Shown here: one piece after another, positions 22,446 to 32,437 of the stretch
Layout: each line of letters opens with the position of its first letter
How positions within the stretch are numbered: the first letter of the stretch is position 1
Assembly: GCA_037179335.1 (NCBI GenBank)
Contig: JAKZHN010000047.1
Location: forward strand, 124,001 to 188,000
Source: Cyclaneusma minus
Taxonomy: Eukaryota; Ascomycota; Leotiomycetes; Marthamycetales; Marthamycetaceae
DNA length: 64,000 bases
Direction: 5' to 3'
Made by a program: the position numbers and the translations under genes
Notes under the pieces: generated by a model
What the model saw: only the letters and a program-made list of their open reading frames with translations
The model's database searches: none
Told to the model about the DNA's origin: nothing

Positions 22446-24855
22446 TCACCCCCCCCTAGACCCCCACCTCCCACTCCCCGGATCCAAAAACTGCTCAATA
22501 TCCACCCTCTCATAATAGCTAATATGCCCAAAGCCCACCCAATACTGCGCCAGCTTATCAGCACTAATCATAATAAGTTGCGACTCGATGTATTTATCTG
22601 CCGCGGCTTGAATGTTAGCCACTTCAGCTTTAGCTTCTCCTTCAGCCACTTCAGCTTTAGCTTCCCACCCCGAAAGCCGTTTCAGCATATTTTCTTCACA
22701 ATCATGCATCCACCCCTCAAAGTAAATCGAGCGCAGCGAGCCACGGGGGTCTGGGGGCTGGCCCCCGGAGAATAACAACATGTAAATCGATGATCCGGCA
22801 TGATTCGCAACTTCGTGCTCTGGTCTCGAGAGGGGCATACTTCCTGGGGGCCAGCCCCCAGACCCCCGTAGCTCGCTGCGCTCGAATTTCCTGTGGGGGA
22901 AAAGAGGGCACTTCTCGGTTGAAGTAGCGCCTTTCCCCCCTCCCTCCGCCCTCACCCCTCTAAAACTTGGAGAAAAGCAGTGCCCACTCGACACTGCATC
23001 CCACCTCTCTTTCTCCTCCACTTGCCTCTTCAAAGATATAGGAGATGCAGAAGAGAACTCACCGTGTTTGAACCCCCGCGCAGCAATATGGCCCCTGCTT
23101 TTCACAATCCTCGCCCCCTTAAACTCCTCCTCTTCCGCATTTCGCACAAAACCGGCGTCCCCCAAATCATCGACAATGAACGTATACTCCCCCCTCGGCA
23201 CGTTCAAGTCGCCCGTCAGCTTGATTGCTTCCAAGCGTCCCCTATAAACACTCTTTTCCTTCTCCTTCTCTTTTCCATCTTTGCCCTCCTCACCAATCTC
23301 CCCGTCATCACCAATCTTCCCACCATCACCAAGAGATTGATCCTCATCCTCATCCTCAGGCTGACACACCAACAAAAACTCCACCCCATGCCCCGCATAA
23401 TCCCCCGCCCAAATCCCCCTCCACGGTTTCCGCCTCGTCGGCGTATAAAGCCACGGCTCCAGCGTCGCATACGTAACAACCTCCTCTCCAATCCGCGTCC
23501 CCAAATGCGGCAAGCGTCCAATGCCCCCGCCAATCTGCATCCAGCGTCTGATGCGAAAGCAGCGCTCGCTCGTCTCTTCGGCGTTTTGCGGACGATAGGT
23601 ACTCGATGAGCCGAATTCGAGATCGTCTGCTGTGATGGTTTGCGCGTGTTCGGGAGACGGGATGGAGGGTGGGGGCCAGTGAGTGGAACGGTCGTGGGCC
23701 GCAGACGTAGGTCGAGCGCGTTTGGCGAGCATGAAATTGTTCATTATGCTTCCCAAACTGCCAGGGTGTTCGGCAGGGCGTCCGGAAAACATGTGCACAT
23801 CGTCATGATATTTGTTAATCCCGCGGCGCATTTCGGCTGGTACGGGATCGAGTTGCACAACCGGGGCGTCCATGTGGAGTTTTATGGTAGGCGAGAAAGT
23901 ATGTATGATGACTTCGGGATCGTGTTCCCAGGGTGCAAAAGTGGGAGGAGGGGTTTCGGCGAGCAGGCGGTAGGCTTCGATGGTGCCGCGGCGGGGGTCG
24001 TAGCGGGCGATGAGGATCTTGCCGGTGAGGTAGTAGTCGGAGAACCAGATTTTGTATTTGGGGAGCATCCAGCGGGGGGAGTGGGCGAGGTAGAGGGCGT
24101 GGTAGGAGGGGAGGGGGGAGGGGGAGGTGATGCGGATGCCGGGGATGGCGGATTGGATGTGTGGGTGCCAGGCGAAGTCGGAGAGGGCGGGGTGGTGGAG
24201 GGTGCGGCAGGTGAGGGAGAGTGAGAGGAGGTCGGTGGGGGGGAGGTGGAGGAGGATGGCGTCGATGATTTCGGCGGGGAGGGTGGTGAGGCATGGTGGA
24301 GATGCTGGGGTGAGAGGTGAATGTTAGCATGTGTGCGGACATGGTGATTGCATCTACATTTCATCTGCCAGAACATCGTCTGCCAGAACATCGTCTGCCA
24401 GAACATCCATCTGTCAAAGCATCATCTGCCAGAACATCATCTTGCCAAAACATCATTTTCCAGAACGTACCAGCTTGCGACTTTCCCGCAGCTTCCTTGT
24501 CTCCAGCTTCATCATGTTCATCCATCTCCACGCTCCCTCCATTCGCACATTCTCCCTTCTCTCCCACGAATGGCGGATTCGAGCTTCGCAAATCGTCCGC
24601 TGTGGCGACAGCATCCACACTGCTCAGCGCATCCCCCATGACGTCGTCCACCAACACAACACCTGTCTCGTCTGCAGCCCTGACTCGGCCTTCCTCTTTT
24701 TCTTTCAAACCTCCAGCACCACCCCCAACACTTTCGGGGCTCGAATTCGAGTTTTCGCGTGCTCGTTTGCGCCGATACAGCGGGGTTGCTCGAGGATTGA
24801 CTATTGCCAGGTTTGTCGGATGTGTCGAGTCCTGTCGACTGCCGCCACCGTTCAT
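22446..24855 (-). CDS. F-box protein
   Basis: Likely substrate adaptor of an SCF ubiquitin ligase. Exons on the minus strand are 24855-24471, 24304-23063 and 22597-22446, giving about 592 residues. Exon 1 is a low-complexity acidic region. The F-box lies at about residues 133-165 (LTTLPAEIIDAILLHLPPTD, then LSLTCRTLHHPALSDFAW). A conserved fungal C-terminal domain follows, with YATLEPWLYTPTRRKPWRG, IWAGDYAGHGVEFLLV and GDLNVPRGEYTF. Intron 2 is in frame and open, so a naive frame reads through a foldback repeat. Splicing GTGAGT (23062) to GCGGCAG (22598) restores GFKHDKYIESQLIMIS and the family ending AQYWVGFGHISYYERVD. Intron 1 contains a 12-15 bp minisatellite. The start at 24855 is the least certain point; an upstream exon is possible. 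Confidence 0.82.
22726..22885. repeat. Foldback repeat, complete copy in F-box intron 2
   Basis: 160 bp. The left arm starts ATCGAGCGCAGCGAG and the right arm ends GCTCGCTGCGCTCGA. The interior (CTCGAGAGGGGCATAC at its 3' side) is inverted relative to the MAP1 copy. The arms are near-perfect complements. Confidence 0.9.
22891..22955 (-). repeat. Intron-like GTGAGG...CACAG module in F-box intron 2
   Basis: On the minus strand it starts GTGAGGGCGGAGGGAGG and ends TTTTCCCCCACAG, directly followed by GGAAATTCGAGCGCAG of the foldback repeat. It is homologous to 4184-4244 and in the same orientation relative to its host gene. Confidence 0.6.
24361..24466. repeat. Minisatellite in F-box intron 1
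   Basis: About seven imperfect units of CATCGTCTGCCAGAA type (12-15 bp) on the plus strand. It runs up to the intron donor, so the repeat borders an exon. Confidence 0.8.
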
Positions 24856-26239
24856 TATTTCTCCGATCTCGCAAGAGTTTGCGGCCTGCGAAGAATCCCA
24901 AGCTATTCGAATCTGCCGAGTTCGACACAGTCGTGATGGTCAATGGCTGATGACGGGGTGTAGGTTTTGCGTGAGTTCGAAGTAAAGTTGAATTGGCGGG
25001 GTAGAGCGGAATTGTAGTTTTTAAACATGTGCGAAGTCCCTGATTGGGAAGATTGTACATGAATCGAACCAGCGTTTTGTTTCCGGTGTTCCAAAGGCCT
25101 GCGATCTCCGGGTGCACGACAGCTGGTAGATGGCGGGGAATGGTGAAGGGGGTGGTGGGACAGCGTCAGACGGACGGGTGGATTCCTCCGGGTCGAATCG
25201 CGGGAATTGAGATGAGTGAAATGTGCCAAATAAAGAGAGGAATCAAGAGACAAGAGGGAATTGAGTAAAAGCGAATGAAAATTTGTATTTTTTTTTTCTT
25301 ACTTATGAGAGCTATGTTGGTGGTTTATTCGACTTGGAGCGGATATGTCGTGAAGCCGAAGTGGGACTGGTGACGATATTCAGTTCTCGGCGATTTCAAG
25401 ATGCCGCTCCGATGAAAAGACTAAAAGAGCCACCGGACCACCACAACACATATCAAAACCACATAGATGGATCACCAAAATCTCGCTGCCGGATTTCCGG
25501 AATAGCACCTTCCAGCGGCAGCTTCCTCCAGTGTCCAAAGTCTCGTGCTCCAAGGTGTTATCTAGCGCGCAAGGAAACCCAGGCCGAGGCAGCTTGCAAT
25601 CATGAAGACTGGAACGAGGCCCGAAAGCTTGAGAGGAGCCGGGTATTGGGCGAATGCCGAAACGGAGAGGAGGGAGACTGAGGGGGGAGAGTGAAGATGG
25701 GGAAATGGAAGCGAGATTGGGATTTGATACTAAGTGAAATCGATTGCACTGGACGATAGGAGAAATAAGGGTCGATGTGATCATGTGAATGGTGATGGTG
25801 GGAATAATCTCACCCATGAGATCTCTACCGAGCTCGCTCTCCGCATAGGCAACAACCAAAAACAAAAAAAAAAAAAAAAAAAAAAAAAACAGCTCGCCTC
25901 AGTCGACCCCCAAATGCGCATGACCTACATTTTTCGATCCGTCCGATGTCATACCCTAGGTAGTAAACTGTAATCCCACCAGGACACAAATTAGCGCAAT
26001 CGGACTAAATAGGCAAAATCAACTGTATCGACCTTAGCCATCCGCCGCCAGCCAGTTTCTTGCACAACGCAACGCGGACCTAATCCACACAGCAGGGTCC
26101 AGACTTAGCAGGTGGATCGATAAACCAATCGTGACCATTTTTGCTTCCACTCGCAAACGACCACTTCCTTCAACGCTGCTTCGCCCTCGCGGACTTCGAC
26201 ACCAAGATGCCATTTCCAAACTTCTGGGTTTTAGCATGA
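24856..26239. other. Intergenic region upstream of the F-box gene
   Basis: 1.4 kb with the F-box promoter side. A run of A lies at 25863-25889. ORFs here are short and without family resemblance. Confidence 0.4.
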
Positions 26240-26900
26240 GGAGGGAGCCGGAAAGGGGGATGGATAGATTATTTGGGTGCACGTGGATGGGTTCGGACCG
26301 TGTGAAGCTGGGGGCTGGGAAGAGGGACAGACTGTTGTTTTGTTGCACGACGATGGGTTCGGCCGGTGTGAAGCTGGAGCCTGGGGGTAAAGTTTGGGGC
26401 CGGAATGGGGGATGGGCTGTTTTGTTGCACGTCGATGTGTCTGTTTGAAGCTGGGCATGTTGAAGTTGGACATGTTGAAGTTGGACATGTTGAAGTTGGA
26501 CATGTTGAATCTTGTTGAGGGACGTAGGTGCTTGACATTGGGAAGGTCTAGCTAAGGCCAGCTCTTATGGAGCTGGAGAGACGGCGCTAACAAAGGAGCT
26601 AGTGCTGCTGCCTGATATGGCAGGCTGACAAATCTGGACATGTTGAAGCTGGACATGTTGAAGCTGGACATGTTGAAGCTGGGGCCCAGGAAGTAGGTAG
26701 AGTAGGCGATTTTGTAGCACATCGACGTGTCCAGACGCCATGAAGCTGGGGACCGGCAATATGGTCAGGTTGTTTTGTTGCACATTGATATGTGCGGGAT
26801 GAAGCTGCGGGAAGTAGAAGCTGGAGCCCGGGAAGACGGATAGGGCTATTTCACTCATGCACATCGATGGGTCCGGACAGGCAAAGCAGGGGAAGAATCA
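26240..26900. repeat. Nested minisatellites around a small LTR
   Basis: Two tandem scales are seen. A ~70-75 bp unit contains GTTTTGTTGCACG.CGATG and TGAAGCTGG (26275-26450, resuming 26700-26890). A ~15-bp unit of TGTTGAAGTTGGACA / TGTTGAAGCTGGACA type occurs at 26457-26510 and 26636-26685. The short-unit array is interrupted by the LTR-like insertion 26513-26630. Confidence 0.8.
26513..26630 (+). mobile_element. Small LTR-like insertion, family A copy 1
   Basis: 118 bp with ends TGTTGAGGGACG ... GGCAGGCTGACA, flanked by a perfect 5-bp duplication AATCT (26508-26512 and 26631-26635). A near-identical 116-bp copy lies at 54544-54659 with a different duplication. The TG...CA ends and 5-bp duplication point to a solo LTR of a very small element. 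Confidence 0.88.
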
Positions 26901-27251
26901 ATGTCACCGATTCTACGACGCTCGAGCAAGCTTTCGTGCTTCAAAGTTCAAACAAGCTGAGCTTCGCGAAAGCTCTTCCAGCCTCCATTATACCCGCAAA
27001 GACTCAGTTGTTCTTCCCCGACCGCCTCCTAGCAACCCGCGCAATCTCCTGGAATGATTGAGGGGTTTTTGCGAGGTCTGGACTGTGGACATGTTCAAGA
27101 GACTTAATAAGTGAATGCGCCCCAATTGGACAACTTCCTGCGCGGGCATAAGGTTTGAGCGCCCGGCTAGGTATGCATGAAGCTTTTTGGGTCCTCACTC
27201 GGCTTCCAGAAATGAAGGGAATGGACTGCCAAACCAACTTTATTGACTTTT

Positions 27252-27460
27252 CCTAACCCACTAACCTTCCTAACCTCACTGACCCTAACCAACATGTACC
27301 CGCTGACCCTAACCACGATATACCCCGTGGTGCGTAGTTCAGAGCTAATTAAGCAACAAAAAACCCTAACCCACTAACCCGCGGAGCGGCGGTCTTTTTT
27401 TCATATATCCCCGACCCAACCTAACCCTAACCTAACCCATGCAGCTGCAACACAAAGCTG
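27252..27460. repeat. Telomere-like degenerate repeat cassette 2
   Basis: CCCTAACC and CCTAACC units, ACGATATACCCCGT, then CATATATCCCCGACCCAACC, in the same arrangement as 20041-20215. The sharing of unique motifs between the arrays means the whole cassette is a dispersed repeat, not two independent telomere scars. Confidence 0.65.
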
Positions 27461-27769
27461 GATGATCTACGGGTGACTTCGAGCTAGAACGAGCGTGGAA
27501 ATTTCATTTTCACTCAAGCTACCGTAGATAGTAAGTACCCAAAGTTTTTTTACGCACCTCCTATTTTGCTGCATTCACTAACTTGTGCACGTTACCAGCT
27601 TCACTGTTGATTAATTTACTATGCTCTTATCTTACTCTCATCGATCTAGTCCACTAATACCCCCGTTTGCTGTGTCCAAGCAAGCAAGACTAAGACGAGC
27701 ACTAAAAGATCTAATAACTATTGTCCGGCTGGCGTCGTATATGACGCCTTGGAAAGCATTTAGCTCGGC

Positions 27770-28835
27770 CATTTCAACTTCATGCCAAGTCTCAATTCAA
27801 GTAAATTCAAGCGCAACTTCAGCCTGATAGCTCCAAGTTCAACTTTAGGCGCAGCTTTGAATTCAAGCGCAACCTCAACTTGAACTTGACACCTTCAAAT
27901 TCAAACGCAGCTTCAACCTGACAACTTCAAGTCGACAACTTGAACTTCGCAGCTTCAACTTTGCAGCTTCAGCTTCAAGTCCAGACGCAGCTTCAACTTC
28001 ACAAACCACAACTCCAAATTCAAATTCAAGCCCAATTTCAGCGGAGCTTTATTCAACTTAAGCCCATCTTTAACGTGTCAACTTCACCTTGACAATTTGA
28101 ACTTGGCAGCTTCAACCTTGCAGCCTCAACTTTAATTTTAATTTCGAGCGCAACCTCACTTTAACAACAGATTCAAGCTCAGACACCACTTCAAATTAAT
28201 AGCTTCACTTCCAGGCTTAAGCGTAGCCTCAAATTTATGCGCAACTTCAACTTAGCAACTTCAAATTCAAGTTCAAGCGCAGCTTCAGCTTCAAGCGCAA
28301 AATCAACTTCAACTTCAGAATAAAGTCCAATTTCAATTCCATACACAACTTCAAGCGCAGCAGCAGCTTCATTCAACTTAAGCCCATCTTTAACCTGTCA
28401 ACTTCACCTTGACAATAGAACTTAGCAGCTTCAACTTTGCAGCTTCAGTTTTAACTTCAAGATCAAGCGCAACCTGAACTTCAAATGCAAGTTTGAATTC
28501 AAGCACAACCTCATCTTAACGACAGATTCAAGCTCAAACACAACTTCAGTCTTCAACTTCACAGCTTCAACTTGACAATTTCAAGCGCAGCTTCAGTTTG
28601 ACAACTTCAGGTTCAAGTCCAAACTCAACTTCAACTCAACAGCTTCAAATTTCAAATTCAAATTCAAGCGCAAGCGCAAGCGCAACTTCAAATCCATTTG
28701 ACAATTTCAATTTCAAATCCCACCGCAAGTTCATTTTAACAACAGATTCAAGCTCAGACGCAACTTCAACTTAACAGCTTCAATTTCAGGCTTAGCGCAG
28801 CTTCAGCTTCAAGCGCAATTTTCATTTGACTCCTT
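27770..28835 (+). repeat. Long degenerate satellite of CTTCAAnnnCAAGCGCA type
   Basis: About 1.05 kb of imperfect short units (core AACTTCAA, CAAGCGCAACTTC, CAGCTTCAAC). Units are about 12-25 bp and irregular. All three frames are partly open in places but give only low-complexity sequence. An inverted block with the complementary motif (GAAGTTGCGCTTGA) lies at 29785-29980. Confidence 0.8.
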
Positions 28836-29198
28836 CTGCTTCGGAGTGCCCGTTGAATCGACTATCACGTATGCCCGGCAACACTACTTAGTGGTCAGGA
28901 TGATGTAGCGCTAGGCTGCTAATCCTAGGGCGAGCTTCGGCCGCCTAAATGCATGGCAAGCAGTAGGCTCCCGGGGGAGTTTATGATATATGCTAACGCC
29001 GCAGCGCATGTTGCTGGCGATTTATGAACGGGGAATTGGGGTTCTATTCCGAAGAGGGAGCCTGAGGACGGCTACTAGTTCAAGCAACGCAGCAGGCGCG
29101 CAAATTACCCATCCCGATACGGGTAGGTAGTGAAAGCAAATACTCATACAGTCTTTTTGGGCCATTTCATGTTTTGCTCCCCTTTGCGGACCTGTAAG
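28836..29198. other. Unique spacer between satellite and LTR-like repeat
   Basis: About 360 bp. It contains a tRNA-like patch near 28890-28950 (see rejected list) but no convincing gene. Confidence 0.35.
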
Positions 29199-29397
29199 TG
29201 TTGAGCTGTACTTACGCACCACTAGACCTTATTTGTTTGGTCTACAGACTGACTGATCGGGCTAGCGCCTTCTAGAAGGACTTGGAGCTAGCCCCTTGTA
29301 GTTTAGGTCTTTGTTCTTAGCTTCCAGCTAGCTACTAATAGGGTAGCTAGCTCCACCTCCAATCTCCATCTATTCCTATATTTTCAAACCTCCAACA
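29199..29397 (+). mobile_element. LTR-like repeat, family C copy 1
   Basis: About 199 bp from TGTTGAGCTGTAC to TTCAAACCTCCAACA. It shares TAGTTTAGGTCTT, TAGGGTAGCTAGCTCCA and CTATATTT with 59006-59192. Its flanks (GTAAG and AGAAA) do not form a target duplication, so the ends rest on comparison with the second copy. Confidence 0.65.
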
Positions 29398-29784
29398 AGA
29401 AACTACGCCGATTTCACATACAAGTGCAAGCAGATTGCCAATTTTTCTCCTTCCCCTTCAACCTCTTTTCCTTCATCACCCTGTGAAAGGGAGATGAATT
29501 TACAACCTTGTGGAAGGAAAACAATCCCACCACCCGCAAACTCACGCACCTTAGGGTAAGTGTTTCGGGGAACCATGCTTCCTGGCCACGGCACAGAAAC
29601 CGGCAATTGGCATCGATTTTCATGAAAAATCGTGACTGGGTGTAGACATGAATGCGCAGACAGCATTCAAGTCAAAGGAAAAAGCATGCTGTTTTGTATG
29701 CCCGAATGCGCTGCAGTCTGCCCTTGCCATTCCGCTTCTTCACGTGCTTGAAATCCCTCGCGATCTTGTCATGCGTATTAGTTT

Positions 29785-29985
29785 GGAGTTGAAGCTGAAT
29801 TTTTCGAGTTGAAGTTGCGCTTGAGTTTGAAGTTGAATTTGCGCCTGGGCTTGAATTTGAATTTGCACCTGAGCAGACTAAGCTTGGACTTCAATTGCGC
29901 TTGAACCTGAATTTGGTCTTTGAAGTTGTTGAGTTGAAGTTGCTCCTGAGCTTGAAGTTGAAATTGTCAGTTGAACTTGAAGCTG
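29785..29985 (-). repeat. Satellite block inverted relative to 27770-28835
   Basis: Units such as TTGAAGTTGAATTTGCGC on the plus strand, the reverse complement of the motif at 27770-28835, about 1 kb away. Confidence 0.7.
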
Positions 29986-30336
29986 TTAGGTTTCCCAATT
30001 ATCAGGGTTTTCCTCGGTTACCGATGACTCTGGGTGGGTCTGAGGCAATCGATCTCGCGAACTACACCTCTTGAACCAGAGCAGACCACTTTGCTGACGG
30101 AGTTGGTTACTATCTGCGTGTGTAGGCGGCTGCATCAAGAAACAACGTCTCATGCATGAGAAAGAAAAGTTGTTCCACCAAGCCAGCCCCACTTCTCTAT
30201 GTGGAGACAATAATACGGACCCTTTTTGCGCCGACTGGAGTGACAGACGCCACAGCTTTAAAATCCAAACATCCTAGGTTTCCTTTCCACCACACAAACC
30301 ACCAAGGTTCTCTGATGCTCTTCGATCACTCAAACT

Positions 30337-30980
30337 ATGGCAAAAGCCAAACCCACCATGACACCTCCATGGCCCTCAATGGCAACCTTTTTGAAACAGC
30401 AGCAGCAGCAGCGCTCAGTCCCGTCTTCCAGCACCAACACGCCCCCATCCCCCTCCGACGCCGAAGACTACGAGTATTCCATCAGCATTTTAAATCCAAC
30501 CGGAGACCAAATCGAAGCCGCTCAAAGCCTTAGCATTCCGCAACGTATCGCCACCGAACACGCCGCATGGGATAATCTCTTAACCACATTTTCAAAACCA
30601 TAAACGGCCATCCATCTCGCCTAACCACCAATCTCCCCCTCCCAAGTCCGCTGGTAACGCGCGCTGGGTGCGTAGTGCCTGCGAGCTATATGCGTCTTTC
30701 GCGCGTCGACTTCTCAGACTCTGAGGGAGAGTTACTCCACGCTGTGCATTTGTATGCGCACGAATACAAGGACCTGACGCACGTGGATATGCTGAGATAT
30801 TATTCCGTGGCGGCGAAGGCGTTGCTGGCAGAGGAGGGATTGGGAAGGGGGGCTTTTGGGATTGTGTCGTTTGGGACGGGGATGGCTTTTCTTGATATTA
30901 CGCGGGACGGGAGGGTTGATTGCATGAGAATCCGAGATGATGGGACGCCTACACTGAGAGGAAAAGTTATCGCAGTATAA
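30337..30980 (+). pseudogene. Split hypothetical locus (two frames)
   Basis: Two open stretches in different frames lie in tandem. The first, 30337-30603, starts MAKAKPTMTPPW, has a short Gln run (KQQQQQR) and ends in TAA. The second is open from about 30577 to 30980 and reads SYMRLSRVDFSDSEGELLHA, then VDMLRYYSVAAKALLAEEG and GRGAFGIVSFGTGMAF. The second has balanced, protein-like composition with no low complexity. I could not find a convincing intron joining them (only a weak GTATCG donor), so a frameshift or an unspliced mistake in my model is equally possible. I do not recognise the family. Confidence 0.4.
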
Positions 30981-31071
30981 ATAATAAAGAAAAGCGAGGA
31001 ATGTGCAGGCTAGCTACTAGAAGATGCTGATCTGCTTGATGGATTGATTGCCTGTTTTTGAGAAAAAGAGG

Positions 31072-31188
31072 TTTCGCATAAAGAAAAGAGGTATGGAGAT
31101 GGACTAAGAAAAAAAAAACTCTAACTATCAGCCATATACACAGACCCCTAGCCGACCAATAGAGTTCTCAGAGCGCTATTCTGCAACA
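31072..31188 (+). mobile_element. Small LTR-like insertion, family B copy 2 (degenerate)
   Basis: 117 bp aligned with 8422-8542: TTTCGCATAAAG start (first G mutated), CAGACCCCTAGCCGACCAAT, ending CTATTCTGCAACA. A 5-bp duplication AGAGG flanks it (31067-31071 and 31189-31193), so the boundaries hold although the copy is decayed. Confidence 0.78.
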
Positions 31189-31261
31189 AGAGGAAAGCTA
31201 CAAGAGGAAAGCTATTTCCCGACTTCCAGCACAGCTATTCCAACTTCCCACAAAAAGAAAA

Positions 31262-31396
31262 ATCTCGCGCAGCGAGCCACGGGGGTGGGGGGGGGGGGGG
31301 CCCCCCAGCCATCCCCCAAAAAAGAAAACCAAGTTTTGTTTTGGAACGCATACTCAAGGAGTGCATGGGGGGCGCCCCCCCCCCCCCCCCCGCGCC
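31262..31396. repeat. Foldback repeat, left arm into gap 2
   Basis: TCTCGCGCAGCGAGCCACGG followed by long G and C runs and then N. The homopolymers probably reflect poor consensus at a hairpin. Confidence 0.7.
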
Positions 31397-31822
31397 NNNN
31401 NNNNNNNNNNNNNNNNNNNNNNNNNNNNNNNNNNNNNNNNNNNNNNNNNNNNNNNNNNNNNNNNNNNNNNNNNNNNNNNNNNNNNNNNNNNNNNNNNNNN
31501 NNNNNNNNNNNNNNNNNNNNNNNNNNNNNNNNNNNNNNNNNNNNNNNNNNNNNNNNNNNNNNNNNNNNNNNNNNNNNNNNNNNNNNNNNNNNNNNNNNNN
31601 NNNNNNNNNNNNNNNNNNNNNNNNNNNNNNNNNNNNNNNNNNNNNNNNNNNNNNNNNNNNNNNNNNNNNNNNNNNNNNNNNNNNNNNNNNNNNNNNNNNN
31701 NNNNNNNNNNNNNNNNNNNNNNNNNNNNNNNNNNNNNNNNNNNNNNNNNNNNNNNNNNNNNNNNNNNNNNNNNNNNNNNNNNNNNNNNNNNNNNNNNNNN
31801 NNNNNNNNNNNNNNNNNNNNNN
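31397..31822. other. Assembly gap 2 (426 N)
   Basis: An N run lying between a left and a right arm of the foldback repeat. Confidence 0.99.
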
Positions 31823-31931
31823 GGCCCCCAGAAAGCATGCCCCTAAAGATCTACCACGTTATTTGTTTGCAACCTCATACTATCGACTTCCTGGGGGCCA
31901 GCCCCCAGACCCCCTGGCTCGCTGCGCGAGA
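31823..31931. repeat. Foldback repeat, interior and right arm after gap 2
   Basis: GGCCCCCAGAAAGCATGCCC interior start, and right arm CTGGGGGCCAGCCCCCAGAC to GGCTCGCTGCGCGAGA. The tip is CTCGCGCAGCGAG-like, matching the unusual left arm at 31262, so the two belong to one element. Confidence 0.75.
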
Positions 31932-32437
31932 CTTTGTTTTTGCGATGGCGAGTTGGAGGATTTGGGTTTGGGGATTATGCTATAACTAAGGTACCTATAA
32001 GGATGATGATTCGAGGGAGGGTGGAAAACGGGATGTGGTAGGGGTACGATGGAGGTATGACCACAGACAGTAATACATACAGAGGATGCGAGCGAGTTTT
32101 GAAAACGGGGATTCTGAGTTCGTCGTGTCCAGGAGCCGCACAATTGCATGATATAGGAGGCGGGCTATTTTTAATTTCCAGGGACTTACTTTGGCCAACT
32201 CCGTCCGCAAAGCGCGTGCCTCCCAAAGCAACCTAATATCACTTAATAACCATCTCACCACCTCAGCAAATCTTCCATTGCTTTTCCTCTCCTCATCCCA
32301 ACTGCCGTCAGAAGTTTCCATGAACCCACCACTCTCCCACTTTCCCCTTCCATCCCCACCATTCCCCATCGCCACCTCGCCCTCCCCCTCCCCCTCGCCC
32401 TCCCCCTCCCCCTCGCCCTCCCCCTTTCACAATCCCC
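31932..32437. other. 3' flank of the cupin gene
   Basis: About 500 bp with a CCCTCCCCCTCGC-type microsatellite at 32372-32425. No gene was recognised. Confidence 0.4.

Noticed and set aside
22598..23062. Uninterrupted F-box reading frame through 22598-23062
   Set aside because: The frame stays open by chance through a foldback repeat. Splicing at GTGAGT/GGCAG restores the conserved GFKHDKYIESQL junction.
24361..24466. Regular short repeats that could be mistaken for a CRISPR array
   Set aside because: Units are 12-15 bp without spacers in a eukaryotic intron; it is a minisatellite.
28883..28955. tRNA-Ser-like patch (TTAGTGGTCAGG, then an arm around TGCTAAT, then a GGCG..CGCC hairpin)
   Set aside because: The anticodon loop would have 8 bases and there is no B box or T arm; the acceptor stem does not pair.
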